DNA from: Marsupella aquatica
Lineage: Eukaryota; Marchantiophyta
Length of the DNA: 64,000 nt
Assembly: GCA_973895155.1 (NCBI GenBank)
Contig: OZ316895.1
Coordinates: forward strand, 10,850,001 to 10,914,000
Direction of reading: 5' to 3'
Position numbers and translations under genes: made by a program. Below are positions 47,425 to 60,812 of this stretch, piece by piece. How positions within the stretch are numbered: position 1 is the stretch's first letter; every line of letters begins with the position of its first letter. The notes below the pieces were generated by a model. The model was not told the DNA's origin, did no database searches, and saw nothing but the letters and a program-made list of their open reading frames with translations.

Positions 47425-50400
47425 TTATTGAGCTTTCTGAAGTCGAAGTAACTCTTTTTTTCTCGCATCACTTCGAAGCCAACTATTGACCAAGATCGAA
47501 TCGGTTATAACCTGCGTGCGCAAACACACATCCTCAATAATGAAAGTTTCGAGCTTCAACACGAAAGTCCCACTGAGACGGTTTAGTGTACATAGACAAC
47601 AATGATGGTATCACAGTTGAGACGAGACTTTACGTACCTGACTAAATTGACCAGCTATACAAGGCAACACTAGCAACCCTGCGTTGCCAAATGCTCCTCC
47701 TAGTCTGTCAATCACGGCAAGCGACACGACAATCGACTTCTACGCAAAGGAATGCCAAAGCAACGTTAGTTGTTCATCATACAAATTCCCAAATTTGATA
47801 ACACTTAGAATCCCTCGAGTGATGGAATAATGCTAAAAATAAGATCTTGTTCTTGCCATCATTGACAGACAAGTCTCAAGGTAACCTTACGCATATTTCT
47901 GGAAAAGTACCTGGCTTGTCACAAGCAAGACTGCGCGAGAATTATAGTCGTCTCGGATGCAGGGTGAAGGAACAAATTTCATCAAAATCAAATTTGACAC
48001 GAGATATGCGATATGTAAAGCCCTGCGAGAGAACGACAGAATCGATATGTGAATTCGGAATGACGTACAAGTTCCCTGTTCTGCTGCGGATATCCTATCG
48101 AGCTAACTTGAAAATATTATTCGTCATTTTTAGTCAAATAGAAGTTAGTTCTCCTGAACAGTTAGCACCAGAATTTCCAGGTGACTCTGCTAAAGTCTAC
48201 AGGTAAGCTACGGGAATCTTAGACTGAAGGTTCTGATTGGCTCAACTCTAAATGATCAGTTGCACAGGCTCAGTGTTTCAGAGACCACGGTAAAGCGATA
48301 GACCAAAACACCATTTCAATTACATTCGGTGCAAAAATCCATAAATTCAATCCACTCTTGATTCTTTTTGCACAAAGAAAAGGTATTTCTCGATTCTCAC
48401 AAGCCAACAGCTGAAACAATGAGTAGGTTGGACGGATCAATTTGGAGCAGCATAGATCTTGAGGTACTGAGTTGCATCCATGGTACCTGCATTTGCAACA
48501 AACAAACTTGTCAATTAGAACAAAAAAGGATTTGACGAAGATGATTATAGAATTGAAAGCCACTAGGACCCTACAAGGAGAAAGGGACAGAAAGTAACAG
48601 ACAGCTAAACAGCCGAGAAAAAGAAATCCATAAACAAAAACTAAAAGAATGCAGCTCACTGGACCCATTTCTGCTCCCTGTTTGTTATGTTCCCTATCGA
48701 GGACTGATCTTCTTAGGAGAGGACGTTTTACAATGACATGGGAAGCTATGTGGGAAGGCTTTCCAAGAAGTCTAACGACAGAAAGACAAGAATCGACGCT
48801 CTTCAATAATTGATAATTCCACACTTTTCAACATAAGATTCAAATCCTATCCGACTTCATGTGTTCACCGTACAAAAAAATTCACCATGCTCCTAACCAA
48901 TTAATCATTCAGTCCCGCACAATTATAGAGCTTCGTATCAGGTCAATATCACAGCCCCACACTATCCTCCTTCGCGAGCCTTCCTTAAAATGCATCATCA
49001 CAGATAGTTTTCCAGGTACCCTAGTGAATTCAATCAATTTAGTTTCTTATTTAAAAGCTTTTCTTAGATCGTATATTTTCCTATTTTCAACTTATCGTAA
49101 TACGACTTAGATTGAGGACACTTACAAGACTTTGGATGAAACCAGTAACCACAGAAACTCGTCGTCTATTCCCATCCACGAGGTTTGCTATGCCTGTAAT
49201 AATTGAACAAGTTATTTAGTAAAAACACTACTAGGACATTGGAACTAAAATCAGACTTCCCTGTTGTGCTTGAGCTGTGATGACTATCTGGGTCTGCTTC
49301 TAAATGCAGGAGTTCGCACCAACTTTGTAAGAAAGGTTACCGTTGCAATGATTAGCAGCCAGAAGACTGGTCACAACCTACTTTGTTGAGCAGAAATATT
49401 TTTAACACCTCAGATACTTGAGACACCTACCAGAGAAAGTCTCCCGAATAATCTGATCCCAAATGCAACAACCACAGGCGACCCCAACAATTAGTATTTG
49501 TGGGAGATGGTCTTCGAGTTTTCAGGAACAAGCCAAACTTGGCTAATATCGGTATATGTCCTTCAAATAAGAGAAGAAGACAAGAAATATCTACAAAAAG
49601 TTAAAATAACCGTAACAGGGGCGCACGTTCGAAACCAGCCACAAATGCTCTAACCATTTACATAAGTCATCAAGAATGCATTCTGAGCTCTTATTGCTCT
49701 TATAGATTCTTGGTAGCCTAAAAGAAGAACCCAGAAAGATTTGCGATGTGGGTAAAGTGATCACTTGGAATTAGGATAATGTCTGTTGCGGTAGTGAGCT
49801 CTACTGCCAGACCTCATTTATAGATACAAATAAAGCGATTGTTGACAGCTAAAAGATCGTTAAGAGTCACGTGACAATACTTTTCCCAATACAAGAGGAA
49901 CGAGAAGTGTCTGAACCAAACTTTGGAGAAGTTGTCCAGGTGCGATAGACACACCAATGCCTCCTCCAACCAACATTGTAAGCGCGAATGGCATCTGGGG
50001 AAAACAGTGTCCTCGGCGGAATTTAGTGTCATCAGTCAAAATTTGCAGGTTTCTGAAACGACAGTCTTTGTCCTATATACTTCTTGCGCCCTTTCGTAGC
50101 ATTAGAACCAATCTTCTCTATTGACCCTGAAATTGGCATCATGTAGTCAGAGGATACGGTAAGCGCTTAGACTGTGGGGAGAAGTTGCGTAGAGAAATGC
50201 ACCGTGACAATGCTGATCAAATTTGAAAGTACGGTCATCCCTATGGCTAGAGTGGCATTTGCTCCAGCGATCTGATTTGCAATCATCAAGACACGAATTT
50301 TGGATAGTTAAAACATCTATTTCCTTTGAGTTCTAGATTGTACCGAAATCAAGTAAGCCACAGTAGTTTCACGGGAAAAAAATGGTTACAGCTTTATACT

Positions 50401-53400
50401 TATTCACAGAAGTAGGCCACAGCGAAGATAAAATCTCTAGACTGGGATTAGCTCTCTATCTTAATAAATTGATATCTCTCCTGTCCCTGAAATCCCCAGC
50501 CTGCTAAATCTAAATCAAAGCCCAGCAAGGGTACACTCCACAAGTATGAAGTCACAACTCGTCATATCTCACACTGAGTTTGGTATGGTCAGTACCTGAG
50601 TCAGGCAGACAGCACTCGAAAGTGTTGTGGGGACACATGCAAATATTGCTAGGCCTGCACAGGCCACCAGCCAGATGAGAACCAACGACTTAGTAAGACA
50701 CCTCTTCCAAGATACACCTCGGAGTAATTAATAGTTCGAACAATCCTAGGTCCTGTTACAACCATGCGAGATAAATGTTATTACAGTTCTGATTGAATTG
50801 TGTGAACATAACAAAAATGCACTGTCTCATACTTAAGATCCATACCTACAACAAGCTCTCTTGGTGACGACTGTAGCGACAAGATGGGAATTGCTGCCAA
50901 TGGTGTGATCAGGAGAATGGAGATCTGCAAACACTCGACAATGGTGTTTTATGCGCGACAGCCAGATAAGTGCCAGTTATGGAAAAATATTATCATTTTA
51001 CTCGGTGTGCTATACTATAAACGACCGATAAAGGGTTGAAAAACAACAGATTCTTCCCTGTGATAACTTGAAGTGTTCTACTTTGAAAAGTCCAACTTTA
51101 CTCCACTGTTGCCGACTACAAAGGTTTGCCAATATGTCAATACTAATTGTATAGCTACTCCCAGCAAAACTATCATATAGAGCTCTATTGAGAAGAAAAT
51201 TGTATGCACCTTGTCGTGATTCCAAGTGCCAAATAGTTGAATGAAATAATTTCTTGCAACTACCAGCAACCAGTCACTAAAATCTCTATTAACTAAACAG
51301 GATAGCGTCCATATTTCAACCGCAGCTATGATGTCAGAGAAGCTGAAAAAATACCAGTCCAAAAATTCCTGCTGGCCATGCTGCTACACCTTGTTGACTA
51401 TCCCCGTTACGTATATTGAGGCCTACAATGAATCGGGATAACAGCGATGAGATATTGAGCTGACACTGCGATTACTTCGACGCACCATACGACCACAAGA
51501 AAATTATCATTCCTCTTCTGACTCACTCTTCAAATTTCTGACCAGGTCCCTCACGAGAAAATAGAAACCAAGGAGGATTATTTTTAAGATCGTCATACCA
51601 GAGAGTAAGAAAATGGCACTTGTGCACCACTTTGAAAGGCCCATTTGTTGAGCAGCCCGACCGGGCGCTGGCCAAGCCAGCCCGAAGATCACTGAACTGG
51701 AAAGGGCTGATGAGAAACAAAGATAAGGCAAGTGTTTTGAAAACCGGTGAGACAACCACATAAAAGAATCAGAAGTTTGGAAGAGGAGGGCAATCTGAAA
51801 AGTGTCAAGATACAAGGTCGTTACACATAGATCATCCCAAAAACAATTTGTTCCTGCATGTAGGTACTCATTTGTAGGAAGTCTAAGTGCCAATTTAGCT
51901 ATTTGGTCCATACATATTTCGACTGTCAGTGATATGGGACGTCTGCCGATAGACACTGAAAGCAAACTTAGATTTCAAAGGTTTGCTGAAGCTTCAACAC
52001 CCGAAGGTACAACAAAGGACTATCTGGCTATCAAAAGCTTAACCTGACAAGTAAAATCAAAGCACGGTAGAACACCAGGAGGTTGAAACAATTGAGATAG
52101 ATGCTTATCTTTGCAGGATGACGATTTCAAAGACTGGGTATGACAGGGAAAAGGCAGATGCACCAACCTACTATGAGGAAGTTTGCACTAACAAATTCTC
52201 CCAAGGCTTGGATCAGTTTCGCTACTAAATTTTCACCAACGGCTTCAGCCTCATCCTCGGAGCCATCCTGCATGAAGGACAATGTTAATAAAAACAATCA
52301 GCACAACCATGTTCCGCCCTTGTTGAGTCAACTTACCGTAGGACAAATTGTTAGGACTGTAATTGGACACTACGAGTGAGTTCTCTCAAGTAAGAAATTA
52401 GAACCAAACGGCCTTCGACTCTTGAGACATTTACAAGGCTCAATTTACCATCAAGTACCAAGGCTTGCACTCTTTCATCGAGATATACTCTTCATGAGGA
52501 ATGAGGGGAAACTGAGCACAAACCAGCTACCCTTAGTGCCAACCTTCTAGTTTTTGAAAATGCCGTACTCCGCACAAGAATGGAACTTAAAGTACAAAAT
52601 CCCCACCAGAATTTCCTGGATTTTTAATGGATTGAACGAGTCAAAAGCTGGCACGCTATTGATGCTGGGTGTCAAGTTCTGCTACAATATTTCCGAAAAA
52701 GTGACTAAATCGGATCCCTTTTAGTATGATGCTTTCCAGTATCATCAATTGTCTTTCACGGCAGAAGAAAGAAGCGGAATTGAAGTTCTGATGAATTATC
52801 TAATTTGAAGACAAGGCAGACAAACTCTCGGACAAACTTTTGACGAAAATGGTGAAAAAACAATGTTCAATGAACTGCCGCACCCTGGACATGAGTCTAA
52901 CTGAGGAAAAATCTTTACTCTTGCAAATCCCGCTATCACTTCAGGTCTATTGAATCTATTTCGGAAGCCACCAACGACGCAATTAAAGACGAGTGGGGCC
53001 AAGAACGAGCATCGATAAACTAAACCCAATTGCGCTCCGCAATTCATGCGTAAGCCCTTGTGACATCTCAAAGGTGTTGAAGGAGCAATTCGCAACTTAG
53101 TGTCCAGTTCCAAAATTGGAGCGTAGAACGAGCAACCCCTGAAATTGGACATACCTCATAGGGGTTGGAGCAATGCAGATCAATTCCTTCAAGGTTGGCT
53201 CTGCAGGTAAGCTCACTTCTTGTCTCTGGCCATGGCCCAGAAATTCTACAGTCTACACCTCCCAGACTACGAGAAAGCGGATGCAACTCAACCTTCCTCA
53301 AAGCAGTGGGCCCTCGAAAGCAAGCGGAACGCCAGTGAACTAGGCAGGATGGGAAATCTGCCGTGCAATTCTTGTTTCTGAGTTGGTAGGCAGAGATTCC

Positions 53401-53439
53401 CACCAAAGCAGCAACTCTGTTTGAAAGGAGAGTCCCCAT
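47425..53439 (-). CDS. BASS4: Chloroplast BASS4-type sodium/bile-acid-like symporter (SLC10A7 family)
   Basis: Thirteen exons assembled by eye: 53155-53439, 52168-52267, 51599-51706, 51355-51422, 50846-50924, 50596-50654, 50203-50271, 49871-49994, 49126-49193, 48401-48486, 47911-48022, 47638-47739 and 47425-47511. All junction phases agree, and the total is 448 codons, close to the length of angiosperm BASS4. The first ~90 residues are Ser/Arg-rich and look like a plastid transit peptide. Family segments appear in order: SSSVIFGLAWPAPG, FLLSGLNIRNGD, WPAGIFGL, LAIFACVPTTLSSAVCLTQ, IAGANATLAIGMTVLSNL, VPLVLGK, VPWMQLSTSRSMLL, AVLLVTSQKSI, LGGAFGNAGLLVLPC and DSILVNSWLR. It should lie in the plastid envelope with about ten membrane helices. 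The transported substrate of BASS4 is not settled. The joint between exons 8 and 9 (VLSR|IANLV) is five or six residues shorter than in relatives, so a microexon may be missing there. Confidence 0.88.
49616..49690 (-). repeat. tRNA-like remnant in a BASS4 intron
   Basis: On the minus strand ATGGTTAGAGCA followed by TGGTTTCGAACG resembles the D-arm and T-arm of a tRNA, but the B-box has an extra base and no acceptor stem is seen. It may be a degraded SINE head inside the intron between exons 8 and 9. Confidence 0.25.
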
Positions 53440-54371
53440 TGCCTCTCTCGGAAGGGGATTTGCTATAATTCCCCTCGCTCGTCCAATAGATGAGAAATTG
53501 CCAAATCAGCTGAGATACGTGGGAGGCCGACTCCAAGGGCTACCTTCAGAGCTACGAGAATGGCCCTCAGAAACTGAAAATTTGTGCAAATAATTGATTT
53601 TGTTTGCAGAGCCAGAGTGCAATGAAGGCCATCGACACTCCTCTCGCGAAAAATTAACGGACATAGAGGTTTAGTACAGAATCTCACTGCTCTATTGCCT
53701 CAGAACCCGAACAGGAGATCGTTAATCACAGCCCCCAATTGCCAAAAACAGAGTCAACTTGAGAGTGGATAGACCTCCGTCTTCCTGTCTGGCACAGACA
53801 GAACAGCAAGAAAGTACGCAAAGCTTGCCTGCCTCCACAGATAAAGGATGAAAAGTGCACCACATTGTGAGCCGCGTTCATACAGTGTCGCTGTTGAATT
53901 GACCGCCAATTCGGACAAGATTGATAATTGAAAGGTGCATAAGAATCAAGTCAACGGAGGAAAGGAGCGCCCTCCGTCTCCTGCACTTTATTGCTGCTGC
54001 ATTGGTAGCCTCGCAATGGGAAGCTTGCTTGAAAAGTGAACGATGGATGGCTCAAGGCCCTCAACAGACAATCGTCGAATCCAGTGGTTGCTACAATAAC
54101 CCACGGAGCCTACAACCCGACCCAGGATTCCCGGATTGCTTTGCTTTTCTTTGCTTGCTTTGCTTTGCTTTGCTCATACCGTAATCTTCGTGCAGCATAT
54201 TCGTGTCACCGTATGAACATGCAATGTACTGAAGCTTTGCTACTGCGTACTCAGCTCCCTTTGATTTCCACTGTAAGTGCATGGTGGCCTTAGGATGTGG
54301 GCAGTGGCGACATTCCAATCCTCCAGAGCCCGAAACAGGGTTGAATGGGAACCTCCACTCGTATCTGCGAC

Positions 54372-54511
54372 ATCATTTTACACTGTCCGAAGAGAGAACG
54401 TGTCATGTACTCAATGCAGAAATAAATGAAAATCTTCAGGTATCATTTTACACTATTCTAAGAGAGAACCTGTCATGTACTCAATGCATAAATAAATGAA
54501 AATCTTCAGGT
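54372..54511. repeat. 70-bp tandem duplication
   Basis: Copies 54372-54441 and 54442-54511, each starting ATCATTTTACACT and containing GTCATGTACTCAATGCA; about four differences. Confidence 0.92.
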
Positions 54512-57500
54512 ATAAGGATAGTAAAGTTTAGGGTAACCCATCCCCAAGAGGGGCTAATGGGCTCTGATCCCCAAGGGCGCTGAGCCCAAGGGTGTTACAG
54601 CCATTATCCCCAAGTGGAGATGAAAACCGAGCGTAAAACCTGACTGAGTGAATTTTTACACAGCATTCAGTTCAGATTTACATAGGAAAAGTGGCCCAGG
54701 GTTTGCATGGCTTCACCCTGGGGTTAATGCCCCGTAACCTTGTACACACATACAAAGGGAAAAATTCTGGAAGGGTTTACAATAAAGTAGAAAAACCCTG
54801 AGTTTGACGGAGCAGTAAATTTTGGACCAAAGATCATTTGTGTCAAATATTATTGTTGGAAGTAAGTAATCTACTGTGCAGAGATTGTGTGAAAATCTAC
54901 CTAAAAACCCTGAATGAAATGCACTGCAAAACGCCCTGTAACAAACGTACTTGGAAACGACGAGATTTATAATATGTGTGAACCAACAACTTAGGAAAAA
55001 AAGAGCCTCAAGCTCAATACATAAAAACAAACTTGCCTCAATTATAGCATTGCTAAAACAATGCTCCTCAAGTTCTTGTACGAAGAAAACACCCTAAGGA
55101 ATGGGAATCAATGGAGAGCAAAGTGGGCACAATGGTGTACTGCAGCCACAAGTATCACATGGTTGATGCTCATTTCAAACTGATTGATTATCTTGTAAAT
55201 TCCCCCTGACGTAGCGAGCCCCAGTGAGGTTTGCCAAAACAGTTTTTAACTACATTGCCACTAAAGATGTTTAAATTTATAATATTGTCACTGTTTCTTT
55301 CATATTTACAAAAATGTCACGGGTTTCCGTATATAGTTCCCCTAGTTACCTTGGTAAACTGTTATCCGTATACAAAACAATGGCATTTTTATAAATACAG
55401 AAAAAACAGTGGTAGTATTATGAATCAGAACATCTTTAGTGGCAAAGTAATCAAAAGTTGTTTGCCAAAATGCACCTTGCACTATGCATACAGTAAAGTC
55501 CTATTCAGAGGGCATTGTGGAATATAATGCCCCAAAAAGCTCAAGTTTCGAGTGGCAATTATTGCCCATAATGCTCCGGTTACAGGAGTTTACTATACTG
55601 AAAGATTGTTAGTTTTTCCAACTTTAGCAAAAGTAGAGGAGAGTCTTTATAAAGAGGTGATCCAGATCTTTGCCGGGACAATATGCGCCAGAATGCCCTG
55701 TAAAATACAAAAGGATAAATCACAAAGGGCATTAAGAATGGCACTAGCCACTCAGTATTGCGGGCTGGTAGGGATGCTCTAAGCTTTGGAAACACAGTAC
55801 CAAACTACCTCTCCCCTCTGGCTGGCTTCTTTGAAGGCTTCCTCCTAGACTGGAGTGCCTTTTGAACAAGGCAATGGCATTAATTTGTTGTCCTTTGACA
55901 TGGTAATATATATATATATAGTATTTTTAGATCTTCAAAGTTTGAACATGCATGTTTGATTCTCTTTAAATGTGGAAAACAGAAATTCAGATGGACCACC
56001 TGGATGAATCACTACAATCCAGTAGATTGTCCTGAAACTTCTTTCTTAGGGTGCCACAAATTGTAGTCCATTTGGCCATCAGGCAAAGGAAGTGTCCTAC
56101 ATTTATTTCCCAGAATAAAATAAAACATTATTTGTATTATATATCAACAAATTAAAGTCTATTAATCACAATTGAATTCTGACTCTAAGCTCTCCACAAT
56201 CTGTGTGTTTAGTTGAGCTAAAGTATTACCAAGTTATCATTTTAGACTTAAGCCATTCCTTTCCGCAAAGGAATTTATCAATGATTGGATGGATCACACC
56301 TTTGACCTTAAGGTTCCATGGGACCAGACATTCTTTCACACCCAAAAAGCTGGACATTTATTGAATCAGCTTCTAAGGACAATGTACAATATTCTCCTTA
56401 TGTATTGTATTTACAAATACATCACAATTCTTGTTGATGGTTATATTGGTGAATTTGTTATCCATATTTGAAACTGCTATATGGTGCATCCACCTTTCAT
56501 ATTTTGTCTCATTCATATTTTGTGTCAAGTATTTTGATTTTAATGTGCCTTAACAAGGTAAATCATTTGTATTCATTTGATTTTGAATTATCTTTAGGAC
56601 CCCTCTTAATTTTAGTGAACTTATAGTATTTTGAATGTATTTGGCTCCCCTCATCAAGGTTTAGTCTTTCCTTTTCAATCACTCCTTAGTGAATTCTTTT
56701 TTTCTCATGAGAGTGTAAGAAATGAATTTGATCAATGTGAACATCTAGTGTATTAAGTTCCCCTCATGGTTTACTTTGCAAAATTTATGGTTTTAATTGA
56801 GTTGAATGTCATTACCTAGAAGCAAGTGAAAATCTGTATGTGCACAACTCAACTCTTTAGTACTTTTGTGCTTTCTTGGTCATAATGTGATTTTATGTGC
56901 ATATATTTTACATGTCCCTACTTAAATGAATTACATATCACTAGAAGACAAAAAAGAGACATGTTCCCGGATGAACATGCTATATATTCACTCCACCTTT
57001 CATATTTTGTCTTATTCAGAGTTTTGGTGTCATATATTTTTATTTCAATGTGCCTAATCAAGGGGCAGCCTGTGTATCATATACATTTTTAATTAATTTA
57101 TGGACCCCTTTTAATTTACATTTTTATTTTAATTATGGACCCCTTTAATTTTAGGATTCTAGAGTATTTTGAACTTATTTTGGCAGCCCCCTAATAAATT
57201 CTAATGTTTGTGATTTATTAGAAATGAAATGAAAGGCTCCACCACTTAAACAAAGTATTCTCATGAGTGAGAGAAATGATTTTGATTGTGTTTTAGATTC
57301 CCCTCATGTCTTTTTTTCCTAAATTTATGGTTTTTATTGAAATGAGTGTCATTCATGAGGACATTGAATTAAGTGCACACATCTAGGTAGCATCCTTGAT
57401 TGTACTTTTTTTGGTCATTGTGCACCAATCCTTCTAGGTACGGACCCATGAGAGGTCCCTTCCAAAATTCCTGGCACCAGAGTGTGTCACGTCAACAACA

Positions 57501-59635
57501 ACCGCAACAAACAAGACTCATCAGTTTTATGAATCAATTTACAGTTTTCATTCGTGTTCGTGTCAATTTGGGTGTAAATTTTGGGACACCATGCCGTAAA
57601 AAGAAATGTAAAACTTTAGAAATGCAAAGAGCAAGACGGGTAAAACTGTCACTATGTAACCGTTTTAGTTACGTATCCAATTTAAACAATTAAATTCAAA
57701 GATTTAAAAAGTATTTTTCAAATAATAAACAATGACTAATAACTAACTTGATAACTTACTTGTTAAATGGTAATTGGCACATGGAGTAAGATTTCCAGCC
57801 TTTCGCAATTTAGGCAAACTATCAGCTATGGTCGGAACTTGAACTCAATGAATTGATTCAATTCATTTTATCAGACATTGATCTGGTTTCAAATGGACTT
57901 GCCACGGATTGACTATTGACTCTCGTACCTTGAGAATTTGGTTGCATGTAGCGAAAAAGTCTGATTTTGACAACTACTTGTGATTGTTAGATATTGCTCT
58001 AGTCTTGTGACTCATGAGCTAACCACAGTTTGTCTAACTCGGGTTAGGACTTAGCTAATGTTAGCGCTAGTGTTGTTGTGCATATAGCCAGGGCTAATGC
58101 CAGACCCTGGTGAAACTTACTTAGGCTCATTGTTACGGAGCTAGTTGAGAGATAGGGAGAGCTTGTGCTGTGGATGCTTGGTATGGCCGGTCGGCCTAGA
58201 GTGCAGTAAAGCTCTTGTGTTCTCGTGGATGTAGCCTCATGTGGAAGTGAACCATGTATCTCTCTGTGTCGACTCTTGTGAATTGGATGGTTCATGGGCT
58301 TGCCGTTACGAATGTCATCTATGCTCAACAGTGATAACCATGTTGTCTACTTTGGCCTACAAAGCAAAGTATTCATGTGGCAGTTGAAAAAATGTCAACT
58401 CCTCAGTTGGGTCCACAATTGATTTCGTGAGAAAATCTAATCTAATCTAAACAATACAAACTATAAAATCTAACATATTTGTCCAATACAACATGACTAC
58501 CAGCTTCTCTTCTTAATCAGACTTCTCTCTTTTGAAAGCTTAAGCGCTGCCCTTCTCCATTTGGTGAATAGTTGCGTCAAGGTCATGAGGCTATTAACCT
58601 CTAATTCAAAACTTGCCAAATTCACACTTGAGTGAAATCTCCAGAATTTCCAATAATTTGAAAGTACATAGACAAATCAGGTGACAAATATTCTACAAAG
58701 AGGACTCAACTACTAGAAAGCTTAGGGTTCCTTGCTTAGAAAAGCAGATTTTTCAATTGATCTGGAGAAAGTAGTCTTGTCAACTCAAATTGAGTGCCTA
58801 GGGCAATTTAGTGGTCAAATATAGTGTCATCCAATGCCCAAATCAACTAACGTAAACAAAATTGTGCCTTGGGTTTATTAATTAATGTTCTAAAATTAGT
58901 GAAAATATCTCATAGATCTTAAGTGTTTTAATGTGTGCTAGCAGAGCATTATGGACCCTTGTATGGACCATATTAGCCTCTCAAAACGCAAGCTCAAACA
59001 AGGCCTAAAAAATGTAGCCAGGGGGTCCACGAACTAATTATGTTCTCATATTTTATTTACTTTCAAATCACTACAAGACAAAAAAAAATCATGCATGTTC
59101 CGGGATGAGCATGCTATATCCATATATGAAAAGAGCAGCTCATTTGTAAAGACAATAAAAACAGTGGTAGCATTATCAATTGGAACATCTTTTGTAGCAA
59201 ACTAATTAAAAAGTTTATTGAAAAAAAGCAAGATCAAACGCTAGGTGAGGGCCTACAACCTAGAGCAAACCCTACTGATGGAGTGGAACAGGAAATGGGC
59301 ACAGTGGTACTCACAATCTATTAATGAGCAATGTTCCATCTTAGGCTAGGTTATAGAAAGACAACCTAAGGTATTTTCCAAGGAAAAATAGAGTGGTCCA
59401 TGCAGAATGTAACAATCTATGATCTAAGTATCTTGTCAACTTTATGGCTTGTGAACTTCAGTTTCTAAGGAAGGATGTTTGCTCTGAAGCCCCAATGATT
59501 TTTGAAGCTAGGATGGACTGACTCAGAAGATCAAAAAATGCTTAAATAGCACTCTTAAATTTTTTGACTAAACTGTGACCTGTAAATTGGCCCCTAATAG
59601 TTTGCAGCTAATTTCCATTAGTTTATGCTGTGGGA

Positions 59636-59905
59636 AGTTGTTGCTCATGCACAAATTACTCAGGGCGTCCCTCACAAAAGTGAAATGTCCTTCCCCAAAG
59701 TGGTAAGTTGCTGCTCATGCCCAAACTACTCAGGGAGTCTTTCACCAAAAGTGAAACATCCTTCCCTCAACTGGTAACTTGTTGCTCATGCACAAATTAC
59801 TCGGGGTGTCCTTCACAAAAGTGAAACATCCTTCCCTATACTGGTAAGTTTCTCTTATGTACAAACTGGTCGGGGCCTCCTTCATAAAAGTGAAACATGT
59901 GTTGA
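59636..59905. repeat. ~70-bp tandem array, four units
   Basis: Units start at 59636, 59706, 59777 and 59847. Shared phrases are GTTGCTCATGCACAAA, CTCAGGGCGTCC and AAAGTGAAACATCCTTCCC. The last unit is the most diverged. The CTCAGGGCGTCC phrase recurs in the next repeat block, so the two arrays are related. Confidence 0.88.
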
Positions 59906-60203
59906 TAGTTGGTTTAGAATATCTGACCATTTTCAAAGCCCTCCAGTCGAGCAAATGATCTCAGAAAAATCTCAAACTTTGTCAAGTAATAAAGTGAACA
60001 TCAAAGAACATGGCACTGAGAACTATTGAGTGTCCAAAATAATGCACAAGTTTGCCCAAACCCAGCATTTTACACTTGGTCAGGGAGTCTGGAAAACTAC
60101 TGGGGAGTCTGGAAAAACTAATCTTCTCAAAAAACTACTTAGCGGTCCTTCTCAGAAATGAAGAGTCCTTCCAAAAGCAGCTTGTTACTCAGGGCGTCCT
60201 TCT

Positions 60204-60441
60204 CAGAAATGAAGAGTCCTTCCAAACGAAGCAGGTTAGTGTGGATTTCAGGTGTAAAGTGAGGAGAGAGAGTTACATAGTTACATAGCCAACGGGGATG
60301 GGCAAAACAATCCTCGTCCATTCAGAAATGAAGAGTCCCTCCAAAAGCACCCGGTTAGTGCGGATTTCAGGTGTAAAGTGAGGAGAGCGTGTGTTACATA
60401 CAGAGTCCATGGGGGAGGGGCAAAACAACCCTCGCCCATCC
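60204..60441. repeat. 119-bp tandem duplication
   Basis: Copies 60204-60322 and 60323-60441 start CAGAAATGAAGAGTCC and contain GGATTTCAGGTGTAAAGTG and GGCAAAACAA. A shorter related piece with the same start lies just upstream at about 60153. The array ends about 370 bp before the fibrillin ATG. Confidence 0.9.
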
Positions 60442-60812
60442 AGGCTTAATTTTGCCACTTGCTGTGTTTCGGTAAATTCGATCATAAGCCCATAAAGCTG
60501 GAAGAAGAAGAATGGTGGAGCTCGTTTGACTTGGAGCCGGTTTTGATCATGTCCTCAGTATGTTCCTGTGTGTTCTAAAAGTTTTTGACAATTGCAGGCA
60601 GAGGGTCGTTAATTCTCAGCCTCAGAAACCCGGACCCACTTTCCAAGCGATGATAGTGTGATTGTGTCTGTTGCCAAACGTTTCTCCAATTGTCGACAGA
60701 ATTTTACTTCCCAAGTGCTGCTAACCCGGGCATGAATGAATTAATTCTCCTCTTTCAACGCTCAAATTTCCAAACGCGTGACAAACCATAGAGGATTTCG
60801 AGAGGTTGAGTC

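Larger units (their letters stand above)
53440..60800. other. Intergenic, AT-rich, repeat-bearing, no supported gene
   Basis: About 7 kb between the divergent BASS4 (minus) and fibrillin (plus) genes. The left end carries the BASS4 5' flank and a (TTTGC)n tract near 54140-54172. From about 55.9 to 58 kb it is AT-rich with a (TA)n run near 55907-55920. A 94-codon minus frame at 58044-58328 has a hydrophobic C-terminus but no domain. Two tandem arrays lie at the right end. Confidence 0.5.

Noticed and set aside
48434-48486. A terminal exon in another frame reading TMDATQYLKIYAAPN with a stop
   Set aside because: In the phase set by the previous exon the same DNA reads VPWMQLSTSRS..., a strong family match that continues into good downstream exons.
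49431-49511. An exon reading DHLPQILIV... and another at 49655-49717 in the BASS4 gene
   Set aside because: Neither matches the family, and leaving both out keeps the reading frame and a near-normal protein length.
47425-53439. MATE (DTX) efflux transporter for the multi-exon membrane protein gene
   Set aside because: Helix-like exons first suggested MATE, but the ordered segments (ACVPTTLSSAVCLTQ, AGANATLAIGMTVLSNL, LLVTSQKS) are specific to BASS4/SLC10A7.
54140-54172. Coding signal in the (TTTGC)n tract
   Set aside because: Simple repeat that keeps several frames open.
58044-58328. 94-codon minus frame as a small membrane or LTR protein
   Set aside because: Only a hydrophobic C-terminus; no signal peptide at the start, no homology recognised, and no LTR or primer-binding site found nearby.
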